NCBI GenBank assembly: GCA_039714395.1
Contig: JBDLJH010000005.1
Span: 1 to 64,000, forward strand
Direction: 5' to 3'
Source: JAPHSX01 sp039714395
GTDB taxonomy: Bacteria; Pseudomonadota; Gammaproteobacteria; Thiohalomonadales; Thiohalomonadaceae
Length of the DNA: 64,000 nt
The notes under the pieces: model-generated
Told to the model about the DNA's origin: nothing
What the model saw: only the letters and a program-made list of their open reading frames with translations
The model's database searches: none
In this document: one piece after another, positions 1 through 8,467 of the stretch
Layout: each line of letters starts with the position of its first letter
How positions within the stretch are numbered: position 1 is the stretch's first letter
Translations under genes and position numbers: made by a program

Positions 1-2
1 AA

Positions 3-94
3 GTGTTCAGATAAAACCAGAATCGGTGTTCACGATAAACCGGAATGGATGTTCACGATGTTCCAGAATGGGTGTTCACGATGGGCCGGAATAC
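3..94. repeat. Four tandem 23-bp repeats, IS21-family-like element end
   Basis: Four consecutive 23-bp units start at 3, 26, 49 and 72. Each has the pattern GTGTTCACGAT, a variable triplet, then CCGGAAT or CCAGAAT. Multiple terminal repeats with GTTCACGAT/CCGGAAT cores are typical of IS21-type (istA/istB) insertion sequences. No transposase frame lies to the right, so the element either extends left of the window or is a remnant. Bases 95-361 hold no gene I can support. The family assignment is from memory of such ends. Confidence 0.5.
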
Positions 95-361
95 GCACCA
101 GTTTAAGCAGGTCTTGTTTATCGAACATTGCTCTATTCTGCCTTGATGCCCCGCTGGTTAACAGGCCGAAGCCCCCCTCAGGATGAATTTTCTTAAGGTG
201 CCCCATTGAAGTTGGAAAGCAGCGACAAGAGTAGCACCGAATAATACTTGACTCACGCGCTAGGTTATAGTGTAATTCCATATAAGAGCACTTGGTTATA
301 ACTGGTCAGCAGATGGGGCACCCTGTCTACATCGCTGCCAACAGCTAAAGAGGTACTGAAA

Positions 362-655
362 ATGGAACTTCCAAATCGTGACGGTGATGGTTACCTGACT
401 AATATGTACGACTGGACCCCTGAGATCGCTCGTGGCATGGCTGAGGCCGATGAGTATGATCTGAGCGATGAGAAGTGGGCACACATCATGAAGGCCCGTG
501 AATATTATGACGAGCATAGCGTGGTGCCACCGATCCGTAAGTTTTCCAAGTTCATGGGGGCGGATAAGAAGGCAATGTTCCAGCTCTGGATGACTGGCCC
601 GATGAAGCCCATCACCAAGTACGGTGGTCTGCCCAAGCCGACCGGTTGCGTCTGA
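362..655 (+). CDS. DsrC/TusE-family sulfur carrier protein, single C-terminal cysteine
   Basis: This 97-residue protein has the DsrC/TusE fold signature: an N-terminal DGDGYL strand, a helical middle and the conserved C-terminal arm GLPKPTGCV with its penultimate cysteine (CysA). In dissimilatory DsrC a second cysteine (CysB) sits eleven residues before CysA; here that position is threonine, and there is no other cysteine. It is therefore TusE-like or a DsrC-like carrier, able to carry a persulfide on one cysteine but not to form the intramolecular trisulfide cycle. The ATG follows AGAGG, and a hairpin terminator lies just downstream. No other tus or dsr genes are visible. Confidence 0.85.
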   Translation: MELPNRDGDGYLTNMYDWTPEIARGMAEADEYDLSDEKWAHIMKAREYYDEHSVVPPIRKFSKFMGADKKAMFQLWMTGPMKPITKYGGLPKPTGCV

Positions 656-673
656 TTACAGCTTGACCACAGC

Positions 674-708
674 AAACGAAAGCGCCCGCATTTGCGGGCG
701 TTTTTCGT
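674..708. terminator. Bidirectional rho-independent terminator
   Basis: The hairpin stem is CGCCCGC (683-689) and GCGGGCG (694-700), with A-rich sequence on the left and five Ts followed by CGTTT on the right. The A and T flanks can extend the stem. It sits between the DsrC-like gene and the 3' end of the opposing exporter gene, so it can serve both. Confidence 0.85.
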
Positions 709-3234
709 TTAGGCCTTTAATCGTTCTGGCCCCAGCGGCTTAAAGCGTATTAGTAACAGCGGCAGTAGCGTCATGTCGGCCAGCAGTGCGGCGATCATCG
801 AAAAGCCGGTAAGCAGGCCAAAGTAGATGGTAGGAATAAAGTTGGAGAAGGCGAGGAGCGAGAAGCCGATGGTAATCGTAATGGTGGTGTAGTACATGGC
901 GCGGCCAATGGTGTTGTGGCTGCGCCTTGCCGCGGCCCAGTAGTCACCGTCGCGTTTGAACTCCTCGATAAAGCGGTGGGTGTAGTGGATGGTGTCATCC
1001 ACCGCGATGCCGATGACGATGGCGGCGATGGTGATGGTCATCATGTCGAGTGGGATGCGTAGCCAACCCATCAGGCCGAGTACGATGGCGGCGGCGAACA
1101 GGTTGGGAAGGATGGCAAGTGAAGCCAGGTGCAGATTACGGAATAGCAATGTGAACATCAACATAATCGCCACAAATACCACGCCTATAGTGAGGATCTG
1201 CGAGCGGAACAGGCTCTGCAGCATATTGTTGTAGAGTACCACCATGCCACTGACATGCACCTGTTCCTCGGCTAGCTCCAGCTCGGTGGTGAGATGGTGT
1301 CTGATCTTCTGTATTAGCTCTTCGCGCTTTAATGAGGGGTCCGACTCAAAGACGCGAATGCTGAAGCGCAACTGATTACCATCTGCCGACATGTAAGGTG
1401 CAATCAGCGACGATTTGATCTCCTCCGGCAGCCGTTTGTAGAGTACTGACAGGGCAAAGTTGTCGTGCAGGATATTGCTGTCCAGCTTTTCCAGCATACG
1501 CAGGGTGGTGGTAAGCGAGAGCACTTTGCCGCTCTCATCCAGGCTGTCGAGGTAGTCGTGGATCTCTGCCACCTTGCCCAGGCTAAAGTTGTTGAACCAG
1601 TAACTGCTGCCGGTCAGGCCAACCTCGTTCTGCTCATCGGCAAACAGCTCATCCATTTCATCGAAGGACTCATCAGCACCTACCTCAACCTGTTCGAAGA
1701 AGCTGGCCGGTGCATCGATAATTACATCCATCGGCGTGGTACCGCCAAGTTTGCGGTCGATAAGCTCCATCCCCTGATATATCTCGGTCGACTCCTTGTA
1801 GTAGTCGATAAAGCGGTTTTCTACTGTGAGCATCGAGATCCCAATAATACTCAACACACTGAGCACGAAGAATCCCAACAGGATCCTGTTGCCGTATTGT
1901 TCATTACTACGGGCAAGAAACCGGGTGATGGCCACGGTAATGGTGTTCTCCCGTGCAGGCTTCTCTCGCTTCAGTAGCACCAGTGCCGCGGGGAAAAGGG
2001 TAAAGGCGAGTAGCATGGCGATAATAATGCCGAACACCATCATCCAGCCGAAGTCGATCACTGGACGGATACCACTTACCAGCAGTGAGCCGAAGGCAAC
2101 CATGGTGGTAATTGCGGTATAGAAGCAGGGGATGAATTTGCTCTTAATCGTCTGTAGTAGCAGGGCCCGCTGGTCGGAGTTGCTATCGAGAATTAGCAGC
2201 TCACGATAGCGCACGATAAGGTGCACTAGCAGAGAGAGGGTGAGAATTAGCAGCAACGAGATAAAGTTGGAGGAGACCACGGTTACCGGCCAGTTGATCA
2301 GCCCCAGCAGCCCCATCATGCTGACCCCGGCGACGATGCAGGTAAACATGGCCATAAATACCCAGCGGGCACGGCCGAATATGATGGTGAGAATGAGCAC
2401 CAGAAAGACGAACACCCCAACACCGAAGGTCATCAGGTCATGCCGCACGAAATCGATAGAGTCGGCGGCGATCATCGGTACGCCACCGAGATAGAGCGTG
2501 GCGTTATCACGATGCTCGTCCATAATAGCGCGCACAGTAGCAATCACGTGCTCGAGCTGCTGCTGCTGTGAGGCATTATAGGCATCAAAGTCGGCATTCG
2601 CCCGGGTGAGTGTCTCTTTTTCCTGCTGCGTAAGTTCACGCTCCAGTCGTAAGGTACGTAATGCATCTCGACCCTTCAGCAGCAGATGCCAGGTCACATC
2701 ACGTTTAAACAATACCTGCAGCGCAGTGGTATCACCCTCGGGGCTGACGAGTAGATTGCGATAGAGTGGGCTACTAAGAAACTCCTTCTGTGCAAGGGCT
2801 CGATCTGCCCTTGGGTGTTCCAGTGTAATAAGCTCATCAGCCATCTCTGAGAGGGTGACGGGTGGGCTTTCGATAAGTGGTACATCAAGAAGTGTGGTAA
2901 CTGACTCAATACGCTCTATTTGCAGCAGCTTGTCACGCAGTTGCTTTAGGTCACTGAGTGCTTCATCAGAGAGTAGCGCAGCCCGGGGTTTGTAGGTAAT
3001 AATCAGGCTGTCATCTGAGCCGTATACGGCTTTTATAGAGCGGTAGTAATTGAGCGCCTGATCATTTTCCAGAACCAGTGTGTCAGCCGAGGCATCCAGT
3101 CTAAACTGGCTGAGGTTATAGGCGAGTCCAGCAATAAAGAGAGTGAGGACCGAGAGGGTAATGAGTGGGTGACCGAATACAGTTCGGTCATAGAGACTGG
3201 AAAGATGTGACGAGAAGGAAGCCTGATTACCCAT
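709..3234 (-). CDS. RND-superfamily (MMPL/SSD-type) exporter
   Basis: An inner-membrane protein of 841 residues from this start. It shows the two-fold repeat of single-gene RND/MMPL exporters: one N-terminal transmembrane helix, a large periplasmic domain, a block of about five helices, then a second periplasmic domain and helix block. The second half contains the characteristic GIAVDDTIHYTHRF stretch with the paired aspartates typical of proton relay in this superfamily. A longer reading from 3393 exists, but it would run into the divergent antiporter gene and adds residues that do not look like signal or membrane sequence, so I chose the ATG at 3234 (MGNQ). Substrate unknown; lipid-like or hydrophobic cargo is usual for this class. 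Confidence 0.85.
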   Translation of the reverse strand: MGNQASFSSHLSSLYDRTVFGHPLITLSVLTLFIAGLAYNLSQFRLDASADTLVLENDQALNYYRSIKAVYGSDDSLIITYKPRAALLSDEALSDLKQLRDKLLQIERIESVTTLLDVPLIESPPVTLSEMADELITLEHPRADRALAQKEFLSSPLYRNLLVSPEGDTTALQVLFKRDVTWHLLLKGRDALRTLRLERELTQQEKETLTRANADFDAYNASQQQQLEHVIATVRAIMDEHRDNATLYLGGVPMIAADSIDFVRHDLMTFGVGVFVFLVLILTIIFGRARWVFMAMFTCIVAGVSMMGLLGLINWPVTVVSSNFISLLLILTLSLLVHLIVRYRELLILDSNSDQRALLLQTIKSKFIPCFYTAITTMVAFGSLLVSGIRPVIDFGWMMVFGIIIAMLLAFTLFPAALVLLKREKPARENTITVAITRFLARSNEQYGNRILLGFFVLSVLSIIGISMLTVENRFIDYYKESTEIYQGMELIDRKLGGTTPMDVIIDAPASFFEQVEVGADESFDEMDELFADEQNEVGLTGSSYWFNNFSLGKVAEIHDYLDSLDESGKVLSLTTTLRMLEKLDSNILHDNFALSVLYKRLPEEIKSSLIAPYMSADGNQLRFSIRVFESDPSLKREELIQKIRHHLTTELELAEEQVHVSGMVVLYNNMLQSLFRSQILTIGVVFVAIMLMFTLLFRNLHLASLAILPNLFAAAIVLGLMGWLRIPLDMMTITIAAIVIGIAVDDTIHYTHRFIEEFKRDGDYWAAARRSHNTIGRAMYYTTITITIGFSLLAFSNFIPTIYFGLLTGFSMIAALLADMTLLPLLLIRFKPLGPERLKA

Positions 3235-3347
3235 ATGTACGGTTGGCCCGGTCAGCAATTTGATACGGCAGAGGTGTAACTGTAATTCGTATGAATGTGA
3301 TGAATCAAGTGTAAAATGAAATACATAGATAATAGCCGGAGAGAACA

Positions 3348-4730
3348 GTGATACTAACAGTACTATCCATTGCGATGATTCTTTATGTGGCATTGCAGCT
3401 GCAAGATAAATTTAAGATCCCATCGCCGTTGAGCCTAATCGTTCTATCTTTTGTCTTTCATGCCATCTCAAATAACCTGTTTCTATTAACGGGCGATCCC
3501 GAACATTTTGCGAAGTTAGTCATTCTATTACTGCCGATATTATTGATAGGTGACACATTAGAACTCCGGCTAGCTGATCTTAAAGAGCACGGTTTGAGTC
3601 TGTTTTACCTCGCTGTGGTGGCGGTATCGCTCTCCGTGGTGGTTGCATTGTTCTCGGCGGACTATATCTTTGCCGAGTACCAGCTCTCAGCGGCAGCCAT
3701 TGTAATGCTATTTGCCATGGTGCTGGCGACCGACCCTGTCTCAGTGGTCAGTATTTTCTCTAACTTCGAACTGCCCCATAAGCTGAAGATCCTGGCAGAG
3801 GGTGAAAGCCTGTTCAATGATGCGACAGCACTCATAGTGTTTGTCTTCATCGGTCTGTATGGACTGGAAGGCGGGGTGATTACAACGGGTTATGTCACCG
3901 AGATCAGTTTAGTGATTATATTTGCCTCCGCAGCGGTAGGTGTGGCAGTAGGTTATATTGGCCTGGCATTGATGAAAACTACAGAAAACCGCATATCTGA
4001 GCTTCTGCTGTTGATCATGACAGGTTATGGGGGCTTTGAGTTGTCTGAACATTTCTATGCTGTTTTGAATCTCTTTGGTGGCCATTCACATATGCACCTG
4101 TCAGGTATCCTGGGGTGTATCTTCGCCACCTTGACGCTGCATCACAACCTGACCCGTAACATTCAAAAGGAAGAGGAGCTTATCGAGAAAGAGGAGGAGG
4201 AGATCCGTCAGGAGTCAAAGTCTGCAGAGAGTTCCAGCAGCGTCATTGATTCGGCTCTAAGTATCCTTAAAATCAACATCGAAGAGAAAGAGCGTCACAT
4301 GCGCACCAAAGAAGATATACAGCTTCTGGCCATTGTGGCGAATACGATTCTATTTGTGGCGATGGCCGAGATTATAGATTTTGAGCTGCTACTCAAGTAC
4401 AAGTTTGAGATTATCTCAATGTTTCTTGTTACAACAGTGATTCGTGCTGGCATGATGGCAAAGTTTGCCTTCATCACCAATCAAACTAATAAAATGGCCA
4501 ATGTGAACTATCGCTGGTGGGGTGTACTTACCTTCGCGGGCATCAAAGGTGGTCTGTCTGTGGTAATGCTGATGATGATTCCACAAGGCTTTGATCACAT
4601 TGAGATGTTTAAGGCAGTAGTGGTAGGGGTGATTCTTCTTTCAACTTTTATCTACTCGACTATTTTGATTGTGATTATTGGTAAGAATAGCGAGACCTTC
4701 AGGAAGGAGATGCTGGAGGAGGGGCATTAG
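3348..4730 (+). CDS. Cation:proton antiporter, CPA1 (NhaP-like) family
   Basis: A polytopic membrane protein of 460 residues with about twelve hydrophobic segments. CPA1 hallmarks are visible: LATDPVSVVSIF and, about 30 residues later, ESLFNDATALIVF, whose Asn-Asp pair is the ion-binding site of electroneutral Na+(K+)/H+ antiporters. A charged EEEL...EKEEEEI segment near residues 275-290 forms a long cytoplasmic linker between helices. It is divergent from the RND exporter, sharing a short promoter region of about 110 bp. Expected role: pH and sodium homeostasis. The transported cation cannot be told from sequence. Confidence 0.88.
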   Translation: MILTVLSIAMILYVALQLQDKFKIPSPLSLIVLSFVFHAISNNLFLLTGDPEHFAKLVILLLPILLIGDTLELRLADLKEHGLSLFYLAVVAVSLSVVVALFSADYIFAEYQLSAAAIVMLFAMVLATDPVSVVSIFSNFELPHKLKILAEGESLFNDATALIVFVFIGLYGLEGGVITTGYVTEISLVIIFASAAVGVAVGYIGLALMKTTENRISELLLLIMTGYGGFELSEHFYAVLNLFGGHSHMHLSGILGCIFATLTLHHNLTRNIQKEEELIEKEEEEIRQESKSAESSSSVIDSALSILKINIEEKERHMRTKEDIQLLAIVANTILFVAMAEIIDFELLLKYKFEIISMFLVTTVIRAGMMAKFAFITNQTNKMANVNYRWWGVLTFAGIKGGLSVVMLMMIPQGFDHIEMFKAVVVGVILLSTFIYSTILIVIIGKNSETFRKEMLEEGH

Positions 4731-4872
4731 ATCCATATTTATATCACAACTGTGATTTAGCAATACATTTCCAGAAACATATAACGCTTTGTTAACCGGC
4801 ATACCGCACCATGCAAATCTATACGCATGTTCTCAACCGTGGTGGCAACGCGGTGCGCAGTCCCCTCGACGA

Positions 4873-6087
4873 TTAACTCTTATGCCACGCCATCTGGCTG
4901 CCGGGGAAGACCAGGCGGGTGCCGCTAAAGCGATAACGGTCGCCGGGCAGGGCGTGATGACGGTGGCTGGAACGGCGTTGCATCTTCTGGCTGTGCAGGG
5001 AGCCGCCGCGCAGGCTGTAGTGGCCGTCGTCGAACTGCTGGGTGGCGGCCTCGGCATTTTCCGGCTCGGTATAACCGTCATAGCGGTGGAAGGGGTTGGC
5101 GCACCACTCCCAGACGCGGCCATAGTTGGTGATGGCTTTGGAGCGCACGGCGACTTCCCACTGATATTCATGCTGTAGCACGGCACCGGCCAGTTTTCCG
5201 CCAAGACTCGATACCCAGTTGGTGTAGGCGAGGGCTTCGTGGTGGCTGATGCCGGTGACGGCGTCTTCGGCGATCAGGTCGAAAGGTCCGTTGAGGCCGA
5301 TGCCGTACCAGTTGCCTGCCAGATCCTTGCGCCAGTGGTGGGGGCGTTTTCGGCTATTGCCATTGCAATCACGCCACGCCTTGCTTTCGTCGTTCCAGAA
5401 CTCATCGTTGCCATAGCCGCCTGCCTCGATAAAGCCGAGGAAGGCACCGTTGTTTACCGGCAGGGTGTCGATACGAAAGGCGTGCAGCTCGACCACATTG
5501 GGGGGCAGTTCGTTGTCGCGGGCGCTGGGATCTTCGTGCTTGGCACCGACGCGGTAGTGGCCCTTGTGTACGTCGCCATGCTCTTCAGAGGGGGCCAGGA
5601 CTTTGAGCGGGTTTTCGACCTGATAGCCGGGAGCGGCGGTGAGGCGGCTTTCGGTGATCTGGCTAATCATCGCCTCGCACAGCTCGCCCTGTTCGATCAC
5701 CAGGCGGTAGAGCAGTTTGTCCTCAATCATCAGCTCGTGCCCGGGCAGCTGTTTGGGGTTGGCGAGCAGGGTGAGATTCTGCTCCTGCAGCTCCAGGGCC
5801 CAGTTAAGCAGGTGCTCTTTGGGGGGGAGCTGCTGGATGATGGACTCGTCTGGCTCGATATTGCGGCCGAAGAGGTGGCGTACACGGCCACTTATGTCGC
5901 TATCGCCCATTACCACTTCGCGCAGCCAGTAGCTCTCAAGGTAGATGGCGCGACCGAACAGCCAGGCGATGGGGGGTAGTCCCTGCTCAAAGTGGCGGCT
6001 GCAGGCGGCCTCATCGGTGGCCTCCAGCAGGTGGCTCATCATCTGGTGCAGGCCGTTGAGGTGGCCAAGGAGTTCGTGTCGGCTCAT
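4873..6087 (-). CDS. EgtB/FGE-like (DinB_2 + SUMF1) protein lacking the His iron triad
   Basis: The protein has 404 residues. The N-terminal half is a DinB_2-type helical bundle, and the C-terminal half is a formylglycine-generating-enzyme-like domain with VWEWCANPF and, near the end, LRGGSLHSQ and GTRLVF. The layout matches EgtB-type sulfoxide synthases and related enzymes. Their iron ligands are one His in a GHxxWF-like motif and HxxxHxE. Here the first aligned position is Arg (GRAIYLESYWL, about residue 46) and the second motif reads VIEQGELCEAM (about 130-140), with no histidine. It may use another metal site or be non-catalytic. No egtD-like gene is adjacent. This is a single gene followed by an intergenic stretch. 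Confidence 0.8.
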   Translation of the reverse strand: MSRHELLGHLNGLHQMMSHLLEATDEAACSRHFEQGLPPIAWLFGRAIYLESYWLREVVMGDSDISGRVRHLFGRNIEPDESIIQQLPPKEHLLNWALELQEQNLTLLANPKQLPGHELMIEDKLLYRLVIEQGELCEAMISQITESRLTAAPGYQVENPLKVLAPSEEHGDVHKGHYRVGAKHEDPSARDNELPPNVVELHAFRIDTLPVNNGAFLGFIEAGGYGNDEFWNDESKAWRDCNGNSRKRPHHWRKDLAGNWYGIGLNGPFDLIAEDAVTGISHHEALAYTNWVSSLGGKLAGAVLQHEYQWEVAVRSKAITNYGRVWEWCANPFHRYDGYTEPENAEAATQQFDDGHYSLRGGSLHSQKMQRRSSHRHHALPGDRYRFSGTRLVFPGSQMAWHKS

Positions 6088-6172
6088 GGTGCGTGTTCTG
6101 TGATGTTTACGGGGGGCTCATGGTAGCCGATGCCGGGGCTGAATGCAGCCAGGGACGCGGGATAGGGACATA

Positions 6173-6200
6173 AAAAAACCCGCCAGTTGGCGGGTTTTTT
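6173..6200 (-). terminator. Rho-independent terminator
   Basis: A perfect 12-bp inverted repeat: six As plus CCCGCC on the left (6173-6184), loop AGTT, and GGCGGG plus six Ts on the right. It lies right after the stop of the 57-residue minus-strand gene and can also act in the other orientation. Confidence 0.85.
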
Positions 6201-6218
6201 GTGGCAAGTAGTGTGAAC

Positions 6219-6392
6219 TTACTTGCTAACGTTGCAGACCAGCTCTTCCATGATCTTGCCGCTCTCGACCTCGTCGATGATCTTCTGGTACTCGGGGCTG
6301 ATAGGGCAGCCGCAGGCGTGGTCTTTGGTGGCGTGCAGGCGGGCCTGCTCTACGTGCCAGGTGGCTACTTTAAGGTGCTGATCTACGTTCAT
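6219..6392 (-). CDS. Small cysteine-containing protein, 57 residues, unknown function
   Basis: Reading from ATG at 6392 to TAA at 6219 gives a 57-residue soluble protein with three cysteines: an adjacent pair spaced by one residue (HACGCPIS, middle of the protein) and one near the C-terminus (ELVCNVSK). Four histidines lie in the N-terminal half. A good ribosome site, GGGAGAGACAAC, precedes the ATG, and a strong terminator follows within 20 bp, so this is a self-contained small transcript. The Cys/His pattern would allow metal binding, but I do not recognise a family. Confidence 0.72.
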   Translation of the reverse strand: MNVDQHLKVATWHVEQARLHATKDHACGCPISPEYQKIIDEVESGKIMEELVCNVSK

Positions 6393-6562
6393 GTTGTCTC
6401 TCCCAGAGGGTTGATGATTAATAGTTGACTATATTAGTGGGCATTAAAATACCACAACTCAAGGGCAGAGTGTAAGTTTTTTGTGGGAATTCCTGCTGTC
6501 GCGTGATTTGGCGCTGCGAGAGCTGTGATATAAAGGGAGAAATAATCAGGAGGAGGGTGCTA

Positions 6563-6997
6563 ATGGAGCTGGTTACTAAGGCGCTGGTACGCATTTCCGA
6601 GGCAGACCTGCAACGTTACATCGATGTAGGCAATCTGCCGGAGTGGTGCGCCTCGATTGAGGAGGTGCTCTCTGCGCAGGGCAGTCGCGGCGAGATCCGT
6701 ACTGCATGGGGGGAGGCAACCATTCATCGTGAGTTGATTAATGGCGGGGTGCGTTTCAGTTGCCCCAATAATCCCCACGCCATGCAGTGGACGGTGACCA
6801 TCGACCCGGCAAGAGCGAGTGAAGTGCTGATCCACCTCACCACCAATCGCGCCGAGCACGAGGCCGAGGAGCAGGAGCGACTGGGGTTGCTGGTCTCTGA
6901 CTGGCGGGCAGGTCTGGAGGCGTGGCCAGCTCGCCGTGCCGCGAAGATGAAAAAGCCCAGCGTCCAGTGTAGCGACAGCTTTGGTGGCTTTGGATAA
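6563..6997 (+). CDS. Conserved-looking hypothetical protein, 144 residues
   Basis: The start at 6563 is chosen because AGGAGGAGGG lies just upstream; a longer frame from 6503 has no such site. The product is soluble with no signal peptide. It has a mixed alpha/beta pattern (AWGEATIHRELINGG, then VRFSCPNNPHAMQWTVTI) followed by a charged helix (HEAEEQERLGLLVSDWRAGLEAW) and a basic tail. I do not recognise the family. It ends 12 bp before the alpha/beta hydrolase and is probably cotranscribed with it. Confidence 0.65.
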   Translation: MELVTKALVRISEADLQRYIDVGNLPEWCASIEEVLSAQGSRGEIRTAWGEATIHRELINGGVRFSCPNNPHAMQWTVTIDPARASEVLIHLTTNRAEHEAEEQERLGLLVSDWRAGLEAWPARRAAKMKKPSVQCSDSFGGFG

Positions 6998-7009
6998 GGG
7001 GTACGAGCG

Positions 7010-7840
7010 ATGAAGCACCTGGTGCAGAGGGCTCTGATGTGGCTGCTGGTATTTATTGTGGTGCTGAATGGCTGGCTTTTTATACAGCAGCCAAAGATGA
7101 CCTTTTTCCCCTATGACCGACTGGAGATGACACCTGCCGAGTGGGGACTGCCCTATGAGGAGGTGTCGCTGCTTACTGATGATCAGCTCACTATTCATGG
7201 TTGGTACATACCTCACCCTACGGCGACTAAAACGGTGCTCTTTTTTCACGGTAACGGCGGTAATATTTCTCACCGTGGTGACTCGGTGGTGATCTTTCAC
7301 CGTCTGGGTCTGAACGTTCTTATTATCGATTATCGGGGTTATGGTCGTAGCGAAGGCCAGCCGGATGAGCCGGGGATGTACCGGGATGCAGCGGCAGCGT
7401 GGCGCTATCTGACAGAGCAGAGAGGGCTTGCTGCAAAGCAGATCCTCATCTTTGGCCGCTCACTGGGTGGAGCGGTAGCGACGCGGCTGGCAGTGCAGGT
7501 GGAACCGGCAGCATTGATCCTGGAGTCGACCTTTAGCTCTGCCAGGGATATGGCCGGGCACCTGTTTCCGTTGTTATCACCTGTGCTGCTGTTGCGATAC
7601 CGTTTTGATAGTGAACAACAGATTCAGCAACTCAAAAGCCCGCTCTATATGGGCCACAGTCCAGACGATGAGATCATCCCCTACGAGCTGGGACAAAAAT
7701 TGTTTGCTGCGGCACCACCACCGAAACGCATGTTTGAGATGCGTGGCGGCCATAACGACGGGTTTCTACAGAGTCAGCCCGGTTATGAGCTCAGTTTGAA
7801 AGCTTTTATCCATGATATGGAGGCGGGGTTAATAAAGTAA
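7010..7840 (+). CDS. Alpha/beta hydrolase with N-terminal membrane anchor
   Basis: A protein of 276 residues with a hydrophobic N-terminal segment (about residues 8-25) acting as signal anchor. It then has an alpha/beta-hydrolase core: the oxyanion region LFFHGNGGN, the turn DYRGYGRSEG, the nucleophile elbow GRSLGG with Ser about 151, an acid in HSPDDEIIPY, and the catalytic His in RGGHNDGF. This resembles the Bem46/ABHD13-like group of membrane-anchored serine hydrolases. The substrate is not predictable. It follows the 144-residue hypothetical gene by 12 bp. Confidence 0.85.
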   Translation: MKHLVQRALMWLLVFIVVLNGWLFIQQPKMTFFPYDRLEMTPAEWGLPYEEVSLLTDDQLTIHGWYIPHPTATKTVLFFHGNGGNISHRGDSVVIFHRLGLNVLIIDYRGYGRSEGQPDEPGMYRDAAAAWRYLTEQRGLAAKQILIFGRSLGGAVATRLAVQVEPAALILESTFSSARDMAGHLFPLLSPVLLLRYRFDSEQQIQQLKSPLYMGHSPDDEIIPYELGQKLFAAAPPPKRMFEMRGGHNDGFLQSQPGYELSLKAFIHDMEAGLIK

Positions 7841-7875
7841 GTGGCAGAGCAGGATCGAGAGTGCGTTAGTCTTTT

Positions 7876-7930
7876 CGACTTGCGACTTGCGACTTGCGAC
7901 TTGCGACTTGCGACTTGCGACTTGCGACTG
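7876..7930. repeat. Tandem heptanucleotide repeat (CGACTTG)7
   Basis: Seven perfect copies of CGACTTG plus a partial eighth fill the space between two convergent genes. The array abuts the stop codon of yaeQ. It is a simple tandem repeat prone to slippage. A sister array with unit CGACTCA is at 38216-38250, in the same position relative to a minus-strand gene. Confidence 0.95.
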
Positions 7931-8467
7931 CTACTTCCATTTCGCCAGGGTGATGTTGAGGTTGTGTTCGCTATCGCTGAACCAGGCCTCGCCATCCTGA
8001 ATGGTGCACTGGAGCTGCATGGAGCGAGAGGCCAGCTCGGCAAGCTGTGAAGCAACATCGTCAGGCAGGTGGTAGACGTTGAGATTGTTAAAGCGTGTCA
8101 GCTGACTCTCTATTTGCTGCCACCAAACGGAGGCACTGCGCGGCTGGTAGGTGTAGATAATTACTCGGTCTGCTCGGGCACAGGCCTTGCGGATGCGTTT
8201 TTCATCGGGCTGCCCCAGTTCGATCCACAATTCGATCTCGCCACTGAGATTTTTCTGCCACAGGTCGGGCTCATCATCGGTGCTGATCCCTTTGGTGAAG
8301 TTAAGCGTCTCACTGGCATTGAGTGCGAAGGTGAGCAGGCGCACCATCATCCGCTCGTCGTTCTCGGAGGGGTGGCGGGCAATTGTCAGGGCGTGGTCAC
8401 CGTAGTAGTTGCGATTCATGTCGGCGATGTTTAGCTGTGCCTTAAAGATGGTGGCCTTAATTGCCAT
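7931..8467 (-). CDS. yaeQ: YaeQ family protein
   Basis: A 178-residue protein matching the YaeQ family over its full length: MAIKATIFKAQLNIADMNR start, DHALTIARHPSENDERMM, and the EIELWIELGQPDEKRIRKA segment. YaeQ has a PD-(D/E)XK-nuclease-like fold, and its biochemical role is unsettled. It overlaps the upstream arfB stop by one base, so the two are translated from one message, an arrangement seen in other gammaproteobacteria. Confidence 0.93.
   Translation of the reverse strand: MAIKATIFKAQLNIADMNRNYYGDHALTIARHPSENDERMMVRLLTFALNASETLNFTKGISTDDEPDLWQKNLSGEIELWIELGQPDEKRIRKACARADRVIIYTYQPRSASVWWQQIESQLTRFNNLNVYHLPDDVASQLAELASRSMQLQCTIQDGEAWFSDSEHNLNITLAKWK

Noticed and set aside
30..281. Minus-strand 83-codon frame across the IS21-like repeats
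   Set aside because: Its C-terminal third is the translated repeat itself, and it has no recognisable domain.
7876..7930. CRISPR-like array
   Set aside because: The 7-bp units are contiguous with no spacers; this is a simple tandem repeat.
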